Assembly (NCBI GenBank): GCA_944381615.1 | Contig: CALWLT010000003.1 | Coordinates: forward strand, 45,689-109,688 | From: an uncultured Lachnospiraceae bacterium | GTDB lineage: Bacteria > Bacillota > Clostridia > Lachnospirales > Lachnospiraceae | Reading direction: 5' to 3' | DNA: 64,000 nucleotides | Shown: piece by piece, positions 9,105 through 16,261 of the stretch | Position numbering within the stretch: position 1 is the first letter of the stretch | Layout of the letters: each line of letters begins with the position of its first letter | Translations under genes and position numbers: made by a program | The notes under the pieces: model-generated | Seen by the model: the letters and a program-made list of their open reading frames with translations, nothing else | What the model was told of the DNA's origin: nothing | The model's database searches: none

Positions 9105-9965
9105 TTATTCCCCGCCCTCCACGGCCTCCAGCATCCTCTCCACATAGGCCGGCAGGTAAAACGCCCCCTTGTGCAGCGTGGTCGTATAATAGCGGCAGGA
9201 TATCCCCCGCATGTTCCACTTCGTCTCATTGAGATCCTTTAACGGATGGTACTTTTTGGAGGCGAAGCCAAACAGCCAGTGCCCCGACGGATACGTGGGA
9301 ATATGCGCCTGATAGACGCGGCTGATGGGAAACGACTCCACAATCCGCTTGTGGGCCCGCCTGCAGGCCTCCGCGTCCTCGTCGTAGAACGGGCTCTCAT
9401 GCTGATTGACCATGATCCCGTCCTTCTTAAGCGCCTTGAAACAGTTTCCGTAAAATTCCCGTGTAAACAGGCCCTCGCCCGGCCCGAAGGGATCGGTGGA
9501 ATCCACGATAATCAGATCGTACTGATTCTCGCAGGACCGGATAAATTTAAGCCCGTCCTCATAATGGATCGTCAGCCGCTCGTCGTCCAGACGGCAGGCC
9601 GTCCGCGGAAGGTACTGCCGGCAGACCTCAACCACCAGCGGATCGATCTCCACCATATCAATGTGCTCGATGTCCGTATAGCGCGTCAGCTCCCGGATCA
9701 CGCCCCCGTCCCCGGCGCCGATGACCAGGACCTGACGGACCGCCGGATGCACGGCCATCGGCACATGGGTTATCATCTCATGGTAAATAAATTCGTCCTT
9801 CTCGGTCAGCATCATGTAGCCGTCCAGCGTGAGAAACCGGCCGAATTCCGGCGAATCGAACACATCGATGCGCTGAAATTCGCTCTTTCCGCTGTAGATC
9901 TGACGGTCCACCCGAATGGAAATCTTCACATTCGGCGTATGGTTCTCAGAAAACCAGAAATTCAT
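9105..9965 (-). CDS. speE: Spermidine synthase
   Basis: Aminopropyltransferase joining putrescine with decarboxylated S-adenosylmethionine. The chosen ATG gives 286 residues starting MNFWFSENHTPNVK, with AGGAG five bases upstream; a longer in-frame start (to 10004) would overlap speA and add a charged tail without family similarity. Diagnostic segments are VLVIGAGDGGVIRELTRY, HIDMVEIDPLVVEVCRQY and DLIIVDSTDPFGPGEGL. The dcSAM substrate would come from SpeD, encoded two genes upstream. Confidence 0.96.
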   Translation of the reverse strand: MNFWFSENHTPNVKISIRVDRQIYSGKSEFQRIDVFDSPEFGRFLTLDGYMMLTEKDEFIYHEMITHVPMAVHPAVRQVLVIGAGDGGVIRELTRYTDIEHIDMVEIDPLVVEVCRQYLPRTACRLDDERLTIHYEDGLKFIRSCENQYDLIIVDSTDPFGPGEGLFTREFYGNCFKALKKDGIMVNQHESPFYDEDAEACRRAHKRIVESFPISRVYQAHIPTYPSGHWLFGFASKKYHPLKDLNETKWNMRGISCRYYTTTLHKGAFYLPAYVERMLEAVEGGE

Positions 9966-10000
9966 CCTCTCTCTCCTCTTTTCCTCTTCCCGGCGCTCTG

Positions 10001-11479
10001 TCATCGTTTCAGCACGTTCAGCCGCTCAATCGCCGGATCCTCCGGCCCCGTCATCGAGCAGCCCTTTTCCTTGGCATAAAGAATGTATTCAATCAGTTCG
10101 TCCGTAACCTGCTCGCCCGGCGACAGGATCGGGATCCCCGGCGGATAGCACATCAGGAATTCACTGCAGACCCGGCCGGCCGTCTCCTTTAAGGGGAGCG
10201 CCTCCTTGGGCGCATAGAACGCCTCCTGCGGCGAGCAGACCACGACGGGCGCGATATAGTCAAAATCCATCAGCCGCTCCCTGCCGCGGCCGAACCGGCG
10301 CCGGATCTCCGACAGGGAGCTGACCAGGCGCTCCACGTCCCGCTGCCGGTCGCCGATGGAGAGATACGCCAGGATATTTCCCAGATCGCCGAATTCCACC
10401 TGGATGTCGTATTCGTCCCGCAGCAGATCGTAGACCTCGATCCCCGCCAGCCCGATCTCCCGCGTATGGACGGAAAGCTTGGTCACATCAAAATCATAGA
10501 TACTGTCGCCGTTGACCAGCTCTCTGGAATAGGCATAGTAGCCGCCGATGCGGTTGATCTCCTCCCTCGCATACTCCGCCATCTCCACCACGCGGGCAAA
10601 CGTCTCCCGCCCCCGGAGCGCGAGATTGCGCCGGGAAATATCGAGGCTGGAAAGCAGCAGGTAGGAAGCGCTCGTCGTCTGCGTCAGATTGATAATCTGG
10701 CGCACATACCCGGGCGACAGGGCCCCGCCGATAAGAAGGATCGAGCTCTGCGTGAGGCTGCCGCCCGATTTGTGCATGGACACCGCCGCCATGTCCGCCC
10801 CCGCCGCCATGGCGGAAACGGGAAGCCGGTCCCCGAAATAAAAATGCGTCCCGTGGGCCTCGTCCACCAGGCAGAGCATCCCGTGCTCGTGCGCCAGCTT
10901 CACGATCGAGCGCAGATCCGAACAGATCCCGTAGTACGTCGGGTTGTTGACGAACACCGCCTTCGCGTCGGGATTTTCCTCGATCGCCCGCCGCACGTCC
11001 TCCACCCGCATTCCCAGCGGGATCCCCAGCTCCCGGTCGCTGGCGGGATTGACGTAAACCGGGACGGCCCCGCACAGCACCAGCGCGCCCATCACGCTGC
11101 GGTGGACGTTGCGCGGCAGGATGATCTTCTCCCCGCGCCCGGCCGCCGAGAGCACCATGCTCTGCACGGCCGACGTCGTCCCGCCGACCATCAGAAACGC
11201 GTGCGCCGCCCCGAACGCCTCCGCCGCCAGCCGTTCCGCGTCGGCGATGACGGAAACCGGATGGCAGAGGTTGTCCAGCGGCTTCATGGAATTGACGTCC
11301 ATCCGCATGCACGTCTCCCCCAGAAGGGCCGTCAGCTCCGGGTTGCCGCGCCCCCGCTTGTGGCCGGGCACGTCAAACGGCACCACCCGCATCTTCTCAA
11401 ACCGCTCCAGCGCCTCATAGATCGGCGCCCGCTCCTGCGAAAGCCCGCCGGCCTGCGCCCTGTTCCTCTCCTGATTCAT
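10001..11479 (-). CDS. speA: Arginine (Orn/Lys/Arg) decarboxylase, fold type I
   Basis: PLP-dependent decarboxylase of the short Bacillus SpeA type. The 492 residues start with PIYEALERFEKMRVVPFDVP and GHKRG, then DVNSMKPLDNLCHP. The PLP lysine lies in AVSMHKSGGSLTQSS. The C-terminal domain has MCYPPGIPILSPGE. The agmatinase gene in the same operon argues for arginine as substrate rather than lysine or ornithine. A GGAGG site precedes the ATG. Confidence 0.92.
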   Translation of the reverse strand: MNQERNRAQAGGLSQERAPIYEALERFEKMRVVPFDVPGHKRGRGNPELTALLGETCMRMDVNSMKPLDNLCHPVSVIADAERLAAEAFGAAHAFLMVGGTTSAVQSMVLSAAGRGEKIILPRNVHRSVMGALVLCGAVPVYVNPASDRELGIPLGMRVEDVRRAIEENPDAKAVFVNNPTYYGICSDLRSIVKLAHEHGMLCLVDEAHGTHFYFGDRLPVSAMAAGADMAAVSMHKSGGSLTQSSILLIGGALSPGYVRQIINLTQTTSASYLLLSSLDISRRNLALRGRETFARVVEMAEYAREEINRIGGYYAYSRELVNGDSIYDFDVTKLSVHTREIGLAGIEVYDLLRDEYDIQVEFGDLGNILAYLSIGDRQRDVERLVSSLSEIRRRFGRGRERLMDFDYIAPVVVCSPQEAFYAPKEALPLKETAGRVCSEFLMCYPPGIPILSPGEQVTDELIEYILYAKEKGCSMTGPEDPAIERLNVLKR

Positions 11480-11520
11480 CCGTCTGATCCTCCCGTTTCA
11501 CGCTGTTTTCCGCCCGCGCC

Positions 11521-11640
11521 TTCAGAATCCGTTTACGCCCCGGAACACATGTTGCGTCCCAGAATCCGTTTTACGCCCCCGGAACACATGTTGCATTCTC
11601 AAAATCCGTTTACGCCCCGGGACACATGCCGCACTCTCAG
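11521..11640. repeat. Three tandem 40-bp repeats between speD and speA
   Basis: Three consecutive 40-bp units (11521-11560, 11561-11600, 11601-11640) share GAATCCGTTTACGCCCC followed by GGAACACATGTTGC, and a partial fourth unit runs into the speD 3' end. They fill most of the 157-bp gap inside the polyamine operon. Confidence 0.85.
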
Positions 11641-12404
11641 AACACATTCCGCCCGCTAAAGATCTCGATCATCTCCCGCCGCAGGCTGTCCATGATATTG
11701 AGCCTCGTGCGGGGCGGCAGCTCGTACACGTCCGTTTTAAAAAGATAATTCTGCAGATCGATGTCCTTGACCATCATCTTCGTATGGAACAGATTGGCCT
11801 CGTACACATTGATGTCCACCACATCGTAGCGCTGCAGCGTCTCCTCGGCGATGTAATCCTGGATGGAGCGGATGCGGTGGTCCATGAACAGCTTTTTGCC
11901 GTCCATGTCGCGCGTAAAGCCGCGCACGCGGTAATCCATGGTAATAATATCCGAATCAAACGACCCGATCAGGTAATCCAGCGTGGAGAGCGGCGTGATG
12001 GCCCCGCAGGTCGCCACGTCGATGTCCACGCGGAAGGTCGCCAGGCACGTCTCGGGATGGTACTCCGGATACGTGTGCACCGTCACATGGCTCTTGTCCA
12101 GGTGCGCCACCTTCGTCTCCCCGCGCACGGGGATCATCGACTCCTCGGCGATCAGGATCGTTACCGACGCCCCCTGCGGCTCGTAATCCTGCTGGGAAAT
12201 ATTGAGCACCTTCGCCCCGATCATATCCGTCAGCGTCGTCAGGATCCCCGTCAGGCGCTCGGAGTTGTACTGCTGATCGATATAGGCGATATAATCCTTT
12301 TGTTCCCGCGGCGTCTTCGCGTAACAGACGTCGTAGATGTTAAAGCTGAGCGCTTTGGTCAGATTATTAAATCCGTACAGTTTCAGTTTCTGGTTCTGTT
12401 CCAT
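11637..12404 (-). CDS. speD: S-adenosylmethionine decarboxylase proenzyme, E. coli-like type
   Basis: Pyruvoyl-dependent enzyme that decarboxylates SAM for aminopropyl transfer. The 255 residues resemble the longer proteobacterial-type SpeD rather than the ~125-aa Bacillus type. It has [20 protein letters not shown] at the N-terminus and the self-cleavage segment [15 protein letters not shown], in which the Ser becomes the pyruvoyl group. [20 protein letters not shown] follows. It is the first gene of the spe operon. No promoter is visible between its start and the upstream RNA terminator. Confidence 0.94.
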   Translation of the reverse strand: MEQNQKLKLYGFNNLTKALSFNIYDVCYAKTPREQKDYIAYIDQQYNSERLTGILTTLTDMIGAKVLNISQQDYEPQGASVTILIAEESMIPVRGETKVAHLDKSHVTVHTYPEYHPETCLATFRVDIDVATCGAITPLSTLDYLIGSFDSDIITMDYRVRGFTRDMDGKKLFMDHRIRSIQDYIAEETLQRYDVVDINVYEANLFHTKMMVKDIDLQNYLFKTDVYELPPRTRLNIMDSLRREMIEIFSGRNVF

Positions 12405-12471
12405 CGCCGTCCCCTCCCGTCTCTCGCGTCCCTAACCGGACTTTCGCCCCGCGCACCCGGATCCGGCAATC

Positions 12472-12509
12472 AAAAAAGCGCGGGCGGCATGTCCTCACAC
12501 CACTCGCGC
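12472..12509 (-). terminator. Intrinsic terminator/attenuator upstream of speD
   Basis: Minus-strand arms GCGCGAGUGGUGUG and CAUGCCGCCCGCGC pair around an AGGA loop and are followed by six U. It lies about 70 bp before the speD start. Its 5' neighbour is the structured RNA domain. Confidence 0.8.
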
Positions 12510-12848
12510 AGCTTCTCATTCCCCCCGGCCTTCCGGAAAAGCCTCCTTCCCCCGTCAGGGGCGGAACCTCTCCCGGCTCTCTGCCGGAAAACCATGATAA
12601 TTTCAGAGTCTATATAGCCAAACGGACCGGACCGCCTTGCGCGGACGTCACTAACTTTTACCACTCTTATTGACCGTTTCACAAGTTGATGTGCCTGACG
12701 CACCGGTTGTAAAGTAACCAACTTATAAAATTCGAGCGTTTCGCTCCATCAATAGGGCAGCTCGCGCTGCCGGTCGGCATCTGACCTGGCTGTCCGCATG
12801 GCCTCTTCCCGCCTGTGGGCGGGTGGTCTGAAATATCAAAACTATTTC
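12472..12848 (-). ncRNA. Large structured RNA, class unknown (possible speD-operon leader)
   Basis: This 475-bp gap has no credible gene. A consensus promoter directs an RNA of about 375 nt ending in the intrinsic terminator. A long-range helix, UGAUAUUUCAGA (12827-12838) with UCUGAAAUUAUCA (12595-12607), has 12 pairs with one bulged U and closes a domain of about 240 nt. Inside are CCCGCC/GGCGGG, GGCAGC/GCUGCC and GAGC/GCUC hairpins. There is also a three-way junction: AAGUUG/CAACUU enclosing GGUU/AACC and GUGC/GCAC hairpins. Downstream come CCGGC/GCCGG and CCCC/GGGG hairpins, then the terminator. I do not recognise the family; it could be a riboswitch or a stand-alone small RNA. Confidence 0.65.
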
Positions 12849-12854
12849 GCTGTT

Positions 12855-12883
12855 ATCATACATTTTTTGAGACAAAATGTCAA
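12855..12883 (-). promoter_or_regulatory. Promoter of the structured RNA (and probably the spe operon)
   Basis: TTGACA (12878-12883) and TATGAT (12855-12860) with a 17-bp spacer. The -35 box overlaps the stop codon region of the radical SAM gene. Confidence 0.8.
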
Positions 12884-14301
12884 GTCCGCCCGGCATTCTT
12901 TGCCCGCGGCGCGGCATATTTTGCCGCCGCCTCTCCGGCCGCCTGACGGATGCGCTCTGCGTAGCCCTTTTTCCACAGCAGGCACATGATGCGGTCGCAG
13001 CCCATCAGATCGTGGCTGCCGTACAGAAGGGCCGTCGCCCGGCAGCCGCCGCCGCAGCGGTAGCGGTATTCGCAGGCCGCGCACTCCGCATTTGCCGCCA
13101 GCAGATCCCGTACCCGCCGGCCGACAAAATCCATATAGAAGCTGTCGCTCAACCCCCGCGAGAGGCCGATCTCCCGGATCAGCGGGAAACGCTCCTGCTG
13201 CGGGCTCGACGTCATCGGCATGCAGGGCAGAAGCCGCCCCTCGGGCGTGACGTAGCAGGACATACGCGCGTTGCTGCACAGGTGGCAGTCCAGGCAGCTC
13301 TCTGTCCCGTCGTAAAATTCCGCAATCACATGCCAGGATCCGTCCCGCTTCAGCACGATCGCGTTGGCCAGCACCAGATCCATGGGACATCCGGCTTTAA
13401 AATATTCCGGAATGTAGCGGATCATCGCCTCCAGGTATTCTTCATCCGTGAGCGCGTTCCCCTCGCTGCTTTGCCGCCACAGCTTCGTCATGGCGACGTT
13501 GGACGCCTTCACGTGCGTCACGCCCGCCCGGCCAAGCGCCGCGATCGTCTGCGGCAGGCAGTCCTGATTGCCCCGGTGGATACAGAGCTCCGCGTCCGTT
13601 TTAAGCCCCCGGTCCCGGCAGAGCGCGAGCGCGCGAAGCGCGGCCTCTTCCGCTCCCTCTACGCCGCGCATCCAGTCGTGCCAGCCGACCCCGTCGAAGC
13701 TCATGGAGATCCCCGGCCGCATCCCCCGGCTTTCCAGCTCATCGAGCACACTTTCATTGAGAAGCCAGCCGTTCGTGTAAATCTTGCCGACGACCATCCC
13801 ATGCGAGCGGATGCGGTCCACCAGCTGCCAGAAATCCCTGCGCACCAGCGGCTCGCCTCCGGTCAGATTGACCCGCAGCACGCCGCAGGCCGCCATCTCG
13901 TCGATCAGAGCCAGCGCCTCCTCGGTGGAAAGCTCCCCCAGCGCCCCCTCGGGCGCATCCATGAAGCAGTGCCGGCAGCGGAAATTGCAGCGCCCGGTTA
14001 CTGACCAGAATACGTGATCCACATAGCGGTTCTTATAATAGCGGTACGCCTGATCCGCCCCGATGGGATCGGGCGTCCTTCGCCGTTCAGTCCAGCCCTC
14101 TTTTTCGCACTGCGAAAGCGCGGCAGAAAGCCGCTTATCCAGCCTCTCTTCAGAAAGCTCTGTCTCGCCGTCGCACAGCAAAAGCGCCTGGAATACCTCC
14201 CGCGAAAGCGCCTTTACCGCGTTGTCCGGCCGCCTGACCAGGGCGCAGGAAAATTTTTCCCATCCCCGCAGCGCATACTCCGGTTTTAATCTGTAAAACA
14301 T
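12880..14301 (-). CDS. Radical SAM/SPASM peptide maturase (RiPP)
   Basis: Predicted to modify the small precursor encoded just upstream. The start MFYRLKPEYALRG gives 473 residues and has a GGAAGG site; a longer start at 14394 adds 31 basic residues and is less likely. Residues 1-75 look like a PqqD-like recognition domain. The radical SAM cluster is CNFRCRHC (Cys 105, 109, 112), followed by VNLTGGEPL and GISMSFDGVGWHDWMRG. The C-terminal SPASM region is rich in Cys (CLDCHLC, GRLLPCMPM, CAACEYRYRCGGGCR), enough for two auxiliary clusters. It is separated from the precursor by 167 bp containing a strong stem-loop. The bond it makes is unknown; thioether chemistry is a guess from the two Cys of the precursor. 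Confidence 0.9.
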   Translation of the reverse strand: MFYRLKPEYALRGWEKFSCALVRRPDNAVKALSREVFQALLLCDGETELSEERLDKRLSAALSQCEKEGWTERRRTPDPIGADQAYRYYKNRYVDHVFWSVTGRCNFRCRHCFMDAPEGALGELSTEEALALIDEMAACGVLRVNLTGGEPLVRRDFWQLVDRIRSHGMVVGKIYTNGWLLNESVLDELESRGMRPGISMSFDGVGWHDWMRGVEGAEEAALRALALCRDRGLKTDAELCIHRGNQDCLPQTIAALGRAGVTHVKASNVAMTKLWRQSSEGNALTDEEYLEAMIRYIPEYFKAGCPMDLVLANAIVLKRDGSWHVIAEFYDGTESCLDCHLCSNARMSCYVTPEGRLLPCMPMTSSPQQERFPLIREIGLSRGLSDSFYMDFVGRRVRDLLAANAECAACEYRYRCGGGCRATALLYGSHDLMGCDRIMCLLWKKGYAERIRQAAGEAAAKYAAPRAKNAGRT

Positions 14302-14424
14302 CTCGCCCGTTTCCCTTCCTTCCCATCGTTTCCCCGGTAAAAAAGCAGGGAGCCGCCGGAAAAAGGACGGCCGTTTTCTGCGCGAAAACGCCATTCTTCC
14401 CGGCGGCCCCGCCGCTTCCGTTTC

Positions 14425-14459
14425 CTGTCCGGCGCTCCGCCGCGCGGCCCGCCGGACAG
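14425..14459 (-). promoter_or_regulatory. Stem-loop between RiPP precursor and maturase genes
   Basis: Perfect 10-bp arms CTGTCCGGCG (14425-14434) and CGCCGGACAG (14450-14459), starting 10 bp after the precursor stop codon. There is no immediate U-run, so it is more likely a processing or partial-termination element than a full terminator. This would let the precursor message outnumber that of the maturase. Confidence 0.65.
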
Positions 14460-14468
14460 AGCGCCCCG

Positions 14469-14630
14469 TTATTCGGTCAGTCCGAAGTGGCAGCCTACTC
14501 CGTTCTGGTTGGACCAGGTCACGCAGCCACCGCCGCCGCTCGTAGAAATCACATCGCTGTTGTCAAACCGGATGACCTCCGCAGACGCCTTCTCATAGGA
14601 AAGCTTCTTCGTGTTCTTCTCTTCTCTCAT
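14469..14630 (-). CDS. RiPP precursor peptide, 53 aa, Gly/Cys-rich core
   Basis: Small gene with an excellent AGGAGGTGA site six bases before its ATG. The ATG overlaps the stop of the S24/S26 gene in an ATGA arrangement, which indicates translational coupling. The peptide begins MREEKNTKKLSYEKASAEVI (leader-like, charged) and continues RFDNSDVISTSGGGG, then CVTWSNQNGVGCHFGLTE. The first 31 residues look like a leader. The Gly4 stretch, two Cys (positions 36 and 47), Trp and Asn-rich tail look like a core. Neighbours are a PqqD-like protein, a peptidase-like protein and a radical SAM/SPASM enzyme. No sequenced product is recalled that matches it. Confidence 0.85.
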   Translation of the reverse strand: MREEKNTKKLSYEKASAEVIRFDNSDVISTSGGGGCVTWSNQNGVGCHFGLTE

Positions 14631-15106
14631 CTTCTCTCACCTCCTTTCGCGTCGCCCTCTGCCCCGGCATTCCGGGGCAGGATCCCGAGCTTCTTTCCAA
14701 TCCGGCCGGGCAGCGTGCGAAGCCGCAGCTTTCGCTCCCGGCGCTTTACCTTTTTTACGTAATCCCGGTACTCCCCGCTCCCGCAGGAAATGAACCGGTC
14801 GGATGCCCCCTCGTAGTAGCCGGTCATCACGCCGATGACCCAGTCCTTCGGCACTTTCTCCCACCAGACGCGGTTATCGCCGCGGATCAGGTAGGCGTCC
14901 CGCCGCACCTGCACGATGCGGTGCAGGACGTATTCCCCCGACGGACGCCTATACAGCGCCACGTCGAACCGCTTCAGGGGGCCTTTGGCCGCCGCGATGG
15001 CAACGGTACTCTGCCTGTGATGCAGGAGCGGCTCCATGCTGTCGCCCTCTGTGCGGAACAGGCCGCAGCCGTGCAGAGCCAGCTCCTGCTCAATCGTCCG
15101 GTACAT
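14627..15106 (-). CDS. S24/S26 signal peptidase-like protein (Ser/His type)
   Basis: The 159 residues start MYRTIEQELALHGCG; the start is chosen because it just overlaps the end of the PqqD-like gene and matches the family edge. The nucleophile region is TEGDSMEPLL. FDVALYRRPSGEYVLHRIVQ follows, where His takes the place of the Lys base of ordinary signal peptidase I, as in SipW/archaeal types. LIRGDNRVWWEKVP matches the conserved GDN box. No membrane segment is visible, so it is probably cytoplasmic, unlike classical signal peptidases. It may trim the RiPP leader, since the nearby exporter lacks a peptidase domain; this is inference. Confidence 0.8.
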   Translation of the reverse strand: MYRTIEQELALHGCGLFRTEGDSMEPLLHHRQSTVAIAAAKGPLKRFDVALYRRPSGEYVLHRIVQVRRDAYLIRGDNRVWWEKVPKDWVIGVMTGYYEGASDRFISCGSGEYRDYVKKVKRRERKLRLRTLPGRIGKKLGILPRNAGAEGDAKGGERR

Positions 15107-15368
15107 CCTCCAAAGCGATAGCAATGGATCGCAGAAATTCCTCCACGTCGCGGCCGGCCGCCTGCGCGTCGACGCCCTCATAGCGCTCCAGCGTCTTCTC
15201 CACCAGCCGTTCGGGCGTGCTCCCCGTCTCCAGCTCTCTCCAGAAAAAGGCGCCCGTCTCATTGAGGCGAATCATCCCGTTAAACGAATCGCCGGCCTCG
15301 CCAAACGCTACCGCAATATATTCCTCCCCCGTCCTGCGAAGAAGAAATCCTTCTTTAATCCTCAGCAT
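15090..15368 (-). CDS. PqqD-like peptide chaperone (RiPP recognition element)
   Basis: A 92-residue winged-helix protein of PqqD length. LNETGAFFWRELETG and STPERLVEKTLERYEGVD match the helical core of PqqD-type proteins that present a leader peptide to the maturase. It is the first gene of the four-gene peptide cassette and lies 64 bp after the WecG-like glycosyltransferase gene, with no terminator between them. Its 3' end overlaps the peptidase-like gene by 17 bp. Confidence 0.85.
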   Translation of the reverse strand: MLRIKEGFLLRRTGEEYIAVAFGEAGDSFNGMIRLNETGAFFWRELETGSTPERLVEKTLERYEGVDAQAAGRDVEEFLRSIAIALEDVPDD

Positions 15369-15432
15369 TCCGCCACTCTCCCGTCTTTACCTGATTCTCC
15401 TGTCTTAAAAATATCACAGGAAGGGAACGCTT

Positions 15433-16257
15433 TCAATCTTCTCCGTCCTCTTCCCCTTCTGTTTTCCGTACTTTTTCCGTCCTGCCCGGCCGGTAACGGA
15501 GCGCCAGCCGGATAATCTGAACGTCGTCGATGAAATAGCGCTTAAACAGGCGCTTCGGCTCCTGCACAAAGCGGTAAAACCATTCCAGCCCCACGCGGCT
15601 CATCCAGGGCGGACACCGCTTCACGCGCCCGGCCAGGAAATCGACCGTCGCCCCGGCGCAGACCGTAAGCCGCGCGCCGCAGTCCTTTCCGTAACGCGCC
15701 ACGAACCGCTCCTGCTTGGGGCAGCCGAGGCAGACGATCAGGAGATCCGGAGCGGCCTCCCGTACCGTCCGCGCCGCCTCCTGCATCATCTGCCGGCTGC
15801 GCTCGAAGCTTAACGGCGGGGAGCAGGCGCCGGCGATGCGGATTCCGGGAAACCGCTTCTTCAGGTTCTCTGCCGCCTGCTCCGGCACGCCCGGCGCGCC
15901 TCCCAGGATAAAGACCGACCTGCCCGCCTGTGCCGCCCGGCCGCAGAGCGCCGGCACCAGATCCGAGCCGGATATCTTCTCCACATTCTTATGCCCGTAA
16001 AACCGGGCGAGCCACACGAGCGGCATCCCGTCGAGGAACAGGTATTCCATCCCGCAGATTGCCTCCCGGAGCTTTTCGTCGCGATCCGCCCGGACCGCCA
16101 CGTCCGTATTGATAAACGCCGCCTGCGCCGGTTCCCCCGTCTCAAGCCGCCCGGCCAGCTCCTCTAACGCCGCGTTAAACGTTCCCGCGTCCGCTCCCAG
16201 ATTTAAAAACCAGATTTTCTCCAGCGTCCCGTTTCTTCTGTCTTCCGATTCTGCCAT
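15433..16257 (-). CDS. WecG/TagA/CpsF family glycosyltransferase
   Basis: Transfers an N-acetylmannosamine-type or related sugar to a polyprenyl-linked intermediate. The 274 residues are a little longer than usual. FINTDVAVRADRDEKLREAI, FLDGMPLVWLARF, VFILGGAPGV, LLIVCLGCPKQERFV and AGATVDFLAGRVKRCPPWMS match the family, and the last is typical of WecG/TagA. It is followed by VGLEWFYRFVQEPKRLFKRY, the usual C-terminal block. It lies 4 bp downstream of a GT4 gene, inside the EPS operon. Confidence 0.93.
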   Translation of the reverse strand: MAESEDRRNGTLEKIWFLNLGADAGTFNAALEELAGRLETGEPAQAAFINTDVAVRADRDEKLREAICGMEYLFLDGMPLVWLARFYGHKNVEKISGSDLVPALCGRAAQAGRSVFILGGAPGVPEQAAENLKKRFPGIRIAGACSPPLSFERSRQMMQEAARTVREAAPDLLIVCLGCPKQERFVARYGKDCGARLTVCAGATVDFLAGRVKRCPPWMSRVGLEWFYRFVQEPKRLFKRYFIDDVQIIRLALRYRPGRTEKVRKTEGEEDGED

Positions 16258-16261
16258 ATCC

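Noticed and set aside
10466..11659. 397-codon plus-strand frame opposite speA
   Set aside because: Antisense shadow caused by high GC; speA on the other strand has full family motifs.
12721..12848. tRNA-like or riboswitch (SAM-I, T-box, cobalamin) identity for the speD leader
   Set aside because: None of the core motifs of those classes (for example the T-box AGGGTGG or a B12 box) could be found; left as unknown.
12470..12917. Two overlapping minus-strand frames (83 and 64 codons) upstream of speD
   Set aside because: They run through the structured RNA, its promoter and its terminator, lack ribosome sites and look like no protein; hairpins explain the sequence better.
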